Source: Prevotella sp. tc2-28 (GTDB taxonomy: Bacteria > Bacteroidota > Bacteroidia > Bacteroidales > Bacteroidaceae). Taken from it: a DNA stretch of 64,000 nucleotides. Each line of letters starts with the position of its first letter. Position 1 is the first letter of the stretch. The translations under genes were made by a program, and so were the position numbers. Shown in pieces: positions 59,213-64,000 of this stretch. The stretch is from contig NZ_FNRE01000014.1 in the NCBI RefSeq assembly GCF_900107705.1, positions 18,464 to 82,463 on the forward strand, written 5' to 3'. The notes under the pieces were generated by a model. It saw only the letters and a list, made by a program, of their open reading frames with translations, was not told where the DNA came from and did no database searches.

Positions 59213-59728
59213 CTACTGAAATAAATCCATCTGTAATGCCGGTTCTTTTGCCTCTTGCTTTGGCTCTGCGCCCGTTTCTTTTGTATCGGGTATAAGTGTA
59301 GGCGAGGTTGGTTTCTTCGCTTGTGCTGCCTTTTTGCGACGTTCTTCGTCTTTCTTCTTCATTTCGGCTATCACATCGTCTTGATATTTCTTGATAGCCT
59401 CCTGACGCATCTTCTGTTTTTCTTCCTCGCTGAACGTCGTTGCCGCTGCCGACACCAACTTTACGTTGTCGAATCTGTCACCGTCCACCTTGATGTCAGT
59501 GTCGACGTAGTACTGTACTGCGAGGGCGAAGATTTCATCGTCCGACGGTATGACTACCGCCGCACCGCCCTTCTTTTGTTCTTCTGTGACCTTCTCCAGC
59601 ATCTTCGCCTGAATGTAAAGGACACATTCGTCGAGATTCTTCTTAGGGTTGCCGTAGATTTCCATAAAACCCTCGTCCTTGTAGGCTTTCGCCGTAAGGT
59701 ACATACTGATTGCTTGTCTTATTTCCAT
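59213..59728 (-). CDS. PcfK-like protein
   Basis: 171 residues. MYLTAKAYKDEGFMEIYGNP, DEIFALAVQYYVDTDIKVDG and a charged, Lys-rich coiled tail ending QMDLFQ match PcfK. The pair PcfJ/PcfK travels together. The VQYYVDTD motif is typical. Confidence 0.75.
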   Translation of the reverse strand: MEIRQAISMYLTAKAYKDEGFMEIYGNPKKNLDECVLYIQAKMLEKVTEEQKKGGAAVVIPSDDEIFALAVQYYVDTDIKVDGDRFDNVKLVSAAATTFSEEEKQKMRQEAIKKYQDDVIAEMKKKDEERRKKAAQAKKPTSPTLIPDTKETGAEPKQEAKEPALQMDLFQ

Positions 59729-59731
59729 AAC

Positions 59732-59908
59732 TTATAGTTCATTTAGTTGTCGTTCCATTTCTTCCTTTAATGCGTCCATCGCTGCTTTGATGGCATTCGG
59801 GTTCCCAATACCCGATTTCTCTCCGTTAGTCCAGATAAGATGTATTTCTACACATCTGCGATTGTCTAAATCATTCTTTACTCTCAATAATGCTTCTTTC
59901 TTGCTCAT
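59732..59908 (-). CDS. Small hypothetical protein (58 aa)
   Basis: MSKKEALLRVKNDLDNRRCV then EIHLIWTNGEKSGIGNPNAI and KAAMDALKEEMERQLNEL. Helix-beta-helix impression. It overlaps the next start by 4 nt. Unrecognised. Confidence 0.55.
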   Translation of the reverse strand: MSKKEALLRVKNDLDNRRCVEIHLIWTNGEKSGIGNPNAIKAAMDALKEEMERQLNEL

Positions 59909-60156
59909 TGTTCTTTAGTTTTTAATTGTTCGTACTGTTCATTGGTAAACCACCACCATTTGTTGTTATAGCCTTCACAAAGCCAATCGCCTTCTCTTGC
60001 CGACACACTCTTCCCGTCGTCCATTATGAAGCCGTAAGTGTCGTAGAATGCAGCACCAAAGATATCTTTCCTTATTGCTGCCACACAAGGCAATCGAAAG
60101 ATACCTTCTATTGACTTGCTTATCTGAATACATTGCTTAAATCTTATTTCTTTCAT
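59905..60156 (-). CDS. Small hypothetical protein (83 aa)
   Basis: SISKSIEGIFRLPCVAAIRK-like start with FGAAFYDTYGFIMDDGKSVS and GYNNKWWWFTNEQYEQL. A small beta-rich protein. Unrecognised. Confidence 0.5.
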   Translation of the reverse strand: MKEIRFKQCIQISKSIEGIFRLPCVAAIRKDIFGAAFYDTYGFIMDDGKSVSAREGDWLCEGYNNKWWWFTNEQYEQLKTKEQ

Positions 60157-60318
60157 ATTATATCTATTACGATTTTTTTTATTCTCCCAAGACCTAACTC
60201 TTCAAGACACTCTGCTGTTTCATTGACACGTTCTAATGTAGGGAACTCCGTTGCTTCTTTTACACTCCAATTTCCTTTTTCGCAAAAAAAAGCAATATTA
60301 AATTTCTCTATCTTCATA
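60153..60318 (-). pseudogene. Possible frameshifted small gene
   Basis: From the ATG at 60318 the frame stops after six codons at a T4 run. With one base fewer the frame would continue ...FNIAFFCEKGNWSVKEATEF and ERVNETAECLEELGLG to 60153. The sequence has two 8-base homopolymers. It may be a decayed gene or a sequencing indel. Low confidence. Confidence 0.3.
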
Positions 60319-60323
60319 GTTGT

Positions 60324-61154
60324 TTATCTTTCAATTAATGGTAATATTCCGTGATTCTTTAACCCGTTATAGAGGAATAGACGACCTTTCTGCGTCCACT
60401 CTGTATTCATCTTAACGTCTTTCTTTCCGTTTGTGCGTGTTATCTCCACAGGCTTAGAGTGAACATATCCCTGTGATATAAACGGCGCATAGAGAATCCA
60501 TTGACCGTTTACTTTGTGTTGCACCTTTAATTCTTGTAGGGTCTTATTGAGGGCAACCGCCGACATTCCGTAATCTTGCGCAATCTGGGTGATAGTTACC
60601 GTTTCTTTGGAGGCAAGTATCGTATCGTAGTAACTAAGTTTAGGCTGTAAGGATTCAATCTCAGCAGATAGAGCAAGTACTTGCTTCTCGGCTTCGTCAG
60701 CCCGCCGTGCCTCAATCATCTTCTGCTCATACTGCTCTGCCCATGCCCTTGCAGCCTCTGCCGGGTTGGAGAAATCGGGCAAAGCAGGTGTCTGTGAATT
60801 TGCTACTCTATGGAATACCGCACGATAAACTTCAAATACAGGACGCACTTTTCGAGCGATAAAATACTCCAAGCAAGAAGTTGTAAGGTAATAATCCATC
60901 TTATTCTGCCCTCCTTTCTTCGCTTTGGCATCTTCCAAAGCGATAGGAACTGCTTTGTAATCAATGCCCTCTTCAAATTTCTTCTTCAATGCACCAACGG
61001 CATCACCTTTCTGTCCATACACCAGAGGCCATACCTCGTCAAGATTGACAGGAAACTCCTCACTACTCTTACTTAGTTGTAGTACTCCTTCGAAATACCT
61101 CCGAATATCGCTTTCGGTACTTCCTTTGGTTAAAATAATCTGATTCTCATTCAT
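60324..61154 (-). CDS. Ant-type phage antirepressor (KilA-C-like)
   Basis: 276 residues. The N-terminal half has WPLVYGQKGDAVGALKKKFE and DYYLTTSCLEYFIARKVRPV FEVYR (a Bro-N/Ant-like module, about 45-115). The C-terminal half has ILASKETVTITQIAQDYGMS and AVALNKTLQELKVQHKVNGQ as in KilA-C/phage_ANT (wing motif NGQWILY). It would counter a repressor during induction. No repressor was recognised nearby. Confidence 0.82.
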   Translation of the reverse strand: MNENQIILTKGSTESDIRRYFEGVLQLSKSSEEFPVNLDEVWPLVYGQKGDAVGALKKKFEEGIDYKAVPIALEDAKAKKGGQNKMDYYLTTSCLEYFIARKVRPVFEVYRAVFHRVANSQTPALPDFSNPAEAARAWAEQYEQKMIEARRADEAEKQVLALSAEIESLQPKLSYYDTILASKETVTITQIAQDYGMSAVALNKTLQELKVQHKVNGQWILYAPFISQGYVHSKPVEITRTNGKKDVKMNTEWTQKGRLFLYNGLKNHGILPLIER

Positions 61155-61196
61155 TGTTGTACGTTTTATGTTAGACTTCGTATTCTTCTAAAATAA

Positions 61197-61230
61197 AGAG
61201 TAAGGCGACATTACTGCCGCCCTACTCTCT
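61197..61230. repeat. Inverted repeat between leader ORF and ant
   Basis: AGTAAGGCGACA and TGCCGCCCTACT flank a 4-base loop (about 61197-61225). It forms a 10-12-bp stem with mismatches. Possible attenuator ahead of the Ant gene. Confidence 0.4.
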
Positions 61231-61259
61231 TGCGGCTCCGTGGCTCGCGTTTGCTTCTA

Positions 61260-61301
61260 CTAACAGATTTTCTGTCTTCCGATTGGATAATGATTATCCA
61301 T
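61260..61301 (-). CDS. Putative leader peptide (13 aa)
   Basis: MDNHYPIGRQKIC, read from the ATG of a GGAGATACAACAATG leader. Followed by the hairpin at 61197. Could be a regulatory leader peptide for the Ant gene or a remnant. Confidence 0.3.
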   Translation of the reverse strand: MDNHYPIGRQKIC

Positions 61302-61338
61302 TGTTGTATCTCCTATCTTTAAATTCACTCCAAATTTA
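61299..61338 (-). promoter_or_regulatory. Early-class promoter and leader (minus)
   Basis: TAAATTTG (61331-61338) with GAGTG, then GGAGATACAACAATG (61299-61313). Drives the leader ORF and Ant. No good -33. Confidence 0.65.
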
Positions 61339-61425
61339 AATAGAAGAGTTCATCGAAAAAACTTAATTGTGAAAATCTGTTAATTTTTTATATTTCTTTA
61401 ATTAACATACCTTAACATTTAAGAT

Positions 61426-62184
61426 TTATTTGGATTCGATTGCTTTATTCTTGGTAAAATCCTCTAACTGCTTGTCAAAGTGTGTCATCTTTTCAAGGTC
61501 TTTGATAGAAAATTCGTCGTTAAAGAACGCTATTCCTTCATGAATTTTCTTCAATGCTTCTAGTTTTTTCTTTGTCGTTACCACTGGGTTTACATAGATA
61601 CATCCGTGCTCTTGTGCAAACCGCCGACAAGATGCGCCACCTCCATAGATAACAAAGAGTGGTTCTTCTCCTTTTGCCCAGTTTTTTGCTATTTCATATT
61701 CATATTCAAGGTTCTCCAATCTCTCCGAGTATCCGCGAGTGCAAAATGACTTCCATCCCATCGGAACACCGAGCATATTCAACTTATAGAACTTTTGAGC
61801 AACGTTCAAATCTACGAAAATACGAATACCTCGTTCTTGCATTGCACGGGCTATCCATCGTTTTTTATAAATACGTTGCAATCCGAAACTTATAGGCATA
61901 TCGTCAAAGAGGGAATAGTTTGGCTCTACTATATTACGTGGATTGGCTCGGAGTATCTGCTCTGGGTGGTCGTAAAGCGCCGTATAACGGTAATCATCCG
62001 TATAGAAGTGCATAGAGCCAAGACCTAAGAGGTTAGTAGTTCTTTTTTGCTCTCCCCAGCAAAGGAATGGTATTGACAACTCTTCTGCTTGCATATCAAG
62101 CCGTAGGTTTGGTATCTCGGCATCATTGTCCGATGGGAATAAGGTGTCGGGAATCACCTGTTCTAATTCTTTATACTTCTCCAT
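61426..62184 (-). CDS. DUF4417 protein
   Basis: 252 residues. SMHFYTDDYRYTALYDHPEQ, NIVEPNYSLFDDMPISFGLQ and RIYKKRWIARAMQERGIRIF (about 57-120), then VPMGWKSFCTRGYSE, are the DUF4417 pattern common to phages and plasmids. Function is unknown. The gene overlaps the next by 14 nt. Confidence 0.8.
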   Translation of the reverse strand: MEKYKELEQVIPDTLFPSDNDAEIPNLRLDMQAEELSIPFLCWGEQKRTTNLLGLGSMHFYTDDYRYTALYDHPEQILRANPRNIVEPNYSLFDDMPISFGLQRIYKKRWIARAMQERGIRIFVDLNVAQKFYKLNMLGVPMGWKSFCTRGYSERLENLEYEYEIAKNWAKGEEPLFVIYGGGASCRRFAQEHGCIYVNPVVTTKKKLEALKKIHEGIAFFNDEFSIKDLEKMTHFDKQLEDFTKNKAIESK

Positions 62185-62500
62185 TTTCTATCTGTAGTTT
62201 AATATCTTCTTTTACCTTATTATATATATCCACAGTCATAGAATCTCTTGAACGCAAGAACCCGAGATATTTTCTCTGCTGATTGAGCACATTGCCTCTT
62301 GTCCGATGTATCATTTTTGCTAATCGCCGGGCGTGTACTCCGTTCTCCCAGGCAATGACGCAGCAAACACCCCTAAGAGTATTCATTAATGTACTCTTAG
62401 GTGCAGACAGCAGATGAAAATACGTTATCTTACCTGCCTTACAAACCGCATTAATGATAATATCGGCTCGACGAAACTGTTCACTTGGGCTGTATTCCAT
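62171..62500 (-). CDS. DnaA domain IV-like protein
   Basis: 109 residues from the ATG at 62500. RGVCCVIAWENGVHARRLAK then MIHRTRGNVLNQQRKYLGFL and RSRDSMTVDIYNKVKEDI resemble the helix-turn-helix of DnaA domain IV (R.VA..L......S...IA..F..RDH.TV). It may bind replication or regulatory repeats. A resemblance only. Confidence 0.5.
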   Translation of the reverse strand: MEYSPSEQFRRADIIINAVCKAGKITYFHLLSAPKSTLMNTLRGVCCVIAWENGVHARRLAKMIHRTRGNVLNQQRKYLGFLRSRDSMTVDIYNKVKEDIKLQIENGEV

Positions 62501-62522
62501 GAGCAACACTGTAGTTTGCTCA

Positions 62523-62530
62523 CAAAATTA
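62523..62530 (-). promoter_or_regulatory. Promoter of the DnaA-like/DUF4417 unit
   Basis: Minus strand TAATTTTG at 62523-62530 within ATTATTAATTTTGTGAGC, close to the early-class box. No clear -33. Confidence 0.5.
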
Positions 62531-62578
62531 ATAATATATTATCTTAATTCATAATTTACTATTATTTTATTATTAATA

Positions 62579-62597
62579 TTTAACCAAATTGGTTAAA
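62579..62597. repeat. Perfect palindromic operator-like site
   Basis: TTTAACCAAATTGGTTAAA: 9-bp arms around one A. Lies between integrase end and the next unit's promoter. Typical of a dimeric repressor's operator. Confidence 0.55.
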
Positions 62598-62620
62598 AAA
62601 TAATAATATATTAATAGTTC

Positions 62621-63832
62621 TTAACTTTCTCTTTTAAACTCACCTTTCTCTAAAATATAATCAATAACACGACGGCTATCTTCATCTATCTTCTTTTGAC
62701 GATATTGGATATAGACTTGCGTTACGGGTTCTCCGTGTGAGTGCGAAAGACCTGCACTAACGTATGCTATATCTATGCCTATTTCGATAGCAAGTGACGA
62801 CCAAGTATGTCGCCCCCAATAAGCGGAGATTGGTTCAGTAATATTTGCTTTAATAGCAGCGTTGCGAATAGACATACGCATTTTATTTCCAAACCTCTTA
62901 TGATACTCTTCGGATGGTCTATGCCCGTCAAAAAATCTCAGTAGATGCTCTTTACCTTTGTATTTTTGAATAATCTCCATTATCTCGGGCTCTACCTTTA
63001 TCTCTATATGCTTACCAGTTTTATCTCTGTTATACTCTATACGTCCGTTTCTTAAATCACTTAGCATAAGTTCTGAAAGGTCTTTCATATTTATACCTCT
63101 CATATAGGTTATTAGAAGAAGAATGTCTATGTAAGTACGTTGTATCTTAGTAGCCTTGCAATTTATCAGCGCCCTTAATTGTTCTACAAGCAAGGAACGT
63201 TTCTTCGTTGTATCTCTCTTAATAGCTATTCTTGGGAACGGGGTTGTCACGTCACCGTTATCATAAGCAAAGTTGTAGATTGCTTTTAGTTTTATGATAT
63301 ATCCTATTATAGTGTTGTTCTTTAACCCTTCTTCTTTTAACTTCTTTCTAAACTCTTCAAGCATCTTCTTAGTAAAGTCTTGCAAGAGAAAAGAATCATA
63401 GTCATAGTGTCTTGAAAGGGCTTTCAAGGCATTGTTATAAGTGTCTATTGTGTCTTTGTTTGTCTTTTCTTTTAAACAGTATTCCGCTTGATAGGAAAGA
63501 AATTGCTTCTTCTCTAAGTTAGACCTATCCATAGACAAATACTCTATAAGTTTCTTATTATCGAACTGACGGAGTAGTCCTTTTAATTGCAAATCCCTTA
63601 TAGTTTGTTCAGCTTGTGACAGCCTTCCTCTTATATACATATTCAATGCCACCCTTTCTTTTACGTTCTTTACATAGTTCTGGTTTCGACCTGTCGCATC
63701 CCAGTCCTCTTCTTTTATCTCAATGCCTAATGGTATATAGAGTGTCTTTCCGTTGCGAGAGATAGACAATTTTACGCTATATTTCCCGTTTGATAACCGA
63801 TAACGTTTATCAAGTTTTACTGAGATTTTCAT
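62621..63832 (-). CDS. int: Tyrosine recombinase / integrase
   Basis: 403 residues. An N-terminal arm-type domain (NGKYSVKLSISRNGKTLYIP), a SAM-like core-binding domain (about 105-210), then the catalytic domain: LITYMRGINMKDL (Arg), RDKTGKHIEIKV (Lys), SAYWGRHTWSSLA (second Arg, His) and VTQVYIQYRQKK (Tyr, about 379). This is the Bacteroidetes transposon/phage integrase type. In the usual HxxR site the His is Tyr, common in this group. Located at the edge of the element, as expected. Confidence 0.93.
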   Translation of the reverse strand: MKISVKLDKRYRLSNGKYSVKLSISRNGKTLYIPLGIEIKEEDWDATGRNQNYVKNVKERVALNMYIRGRLSQAEQTIRDLQLKGLLRQFDNKKLIEYLSMDRSNLEKKQFLSYQAEYCLKEKTNKDTIDTYNNALKALSRHYDYDSFLLQDFTKKMLEEFRKKLKEEGLKNNTIIGYIIKLKAIYNFAYDNGDVTTPFPRIAIKRDTTKKRSLLVEQLRALINCKATKIQRTYIDILLLITYMRGINMKDLSELMLSDLRNGRIEYNRDKTGKHIEIKVEPEIMEIIQKYKGKEHLLRFFDGHRPSEEYHKRFGNKMRMSIRNAAIKANITEPISAYWGRHTWSSLAIEIGIDIAYVSAGLSHSHGEPVTQVYIQYRQKKIDEDSRRVIDYILEKGEFKRES

Positions 63833-64000
63833 TATTGTTTACTGAAAGGAATTTGCAAGTTTTATTCCATTTAACGCAATATCTTTCCATTTATTGCCTT
63901 CTTGTGCCCGATATTGTCTTTTATACTCTAAAAGTCGGAAATATTGTTAAATAAAGCATATTATAGAGTTAAGACAGAAGAAATTGCACAAAATTTTTGC
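63833..64000. other. Flank upstream of the integrase
   Basis: AT-rich, no gene. It would contain the integrase promoter and, if the prophage is integrated, perhaps one attachment site; nothing in the window identifies att. Confidence 0.4.

Noticed and set aside
1..64000. Insertion sequences, CRISPR arrays or rRNA
   Set aside because: No transposase-like frame with terminal inverted repeats, no regularly spaced repeats and no rRNA-like sequence was found.

Overview
The window is almost entirely, perhaps wholly, the genome of one tailed temperate phage (a prophage or an integrating phage with siphovirus-type tail genes) of a Bacteroidales host, probably Prevotella- or Bacteroides-like. Four things point there. 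Promoters have the Bacteroidetes -7 box TAnnTTTG, and classical Shine-Dalgarno sequences are rare. The gene families DUF4494, PcfJ/PcfK, DUF4417, YodL-like and a SAM-5-type tyrosine integrase are typical of that phylum. The base composition is moderately AT-rich. No ribosomal, metabolic or other clear host gene is present. The integrase lies at the right edge and a diversity-generating retroelement (DGR) runs off the left edge.

Layout, left to right. 1-3.3 kb: DGR with a partial reverse transcriptase, a 110-bp template repeat and a variable repeat in the C-terminus of a tail-fibre/receptor-binding gene. 3.3-18 kb (minus): further fibre modules, a 1854-aa tail tip/baseplate protein, a distal tail protein and the tape measure protein. 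18.1-22 kb (plus): a structured leader RNA, then small membrane, Cys-rich and hypothetical proteins from a late-type promoter. 22-24 kb (minus): a candidate ~390-nt structured RNA followed by an operon of DUF559/VSR-fold nuclease-like genes. 24.2-31.8 kb (plus): early/replication block (SSB-like, DUF4494, VRR-NUC, papain-like, many small genes). 31.8-35.6 kb: Mrr-like type IV restriction enzyme, small genes and an ADP-ribosylglycohydrolase. 35.6-51 kb (minus): MuF head protein fused to an ADP-ribosyltransferase, two SPL-like radical SAM proteins, portal, tail and connector genes, capsid, head fibre, scaffold, YodL-like protein and terminase. 52-56.8 kb (minus): FolE, QueE, QueD, QueC, QueF, a DpdA-like TGT and a DpdB/ParB-like protein, which together predict 7-deazaguanine (probably preQ1) modification of phage DNA. 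57-64 kb: an effector-like gene, a pseudoknot-like RNA, PcfJ/PcfK, an Ant antirepressor, DUF4417 and the integrase.

Two regulatory classes can be read from the DNA. A late class has ACTTGTTTA (or a close variant) 42-43 nt upstream of a TAnnTTTG box. It precedes the tape measure, portal, scaffold/capsid, Dpd and effector genes and the 18.2-kb leader. An early class has TAA(A/T)TTTG followed by GAGTG and usually a GGAGATACAACAATG translation leader.

The most unusual content is: (i) four proteins sharing an N-terminal MAK(G/A)xG(T/N/S)T(K/R) tag but with unrelated C-termini, two of which resemble BECR-type nuclease toxins, suggesting tagged virion-delivered effectors; (ii) a MuF-ADP-ribosyltransferase next to an ADP-ribosylglycohydrolase; (iii) the structured RNA plus DUF559 operon; (iv) the fixed-geometry late promoter. 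Structural roles are assigned by motif and synteny and none was tested by database search.
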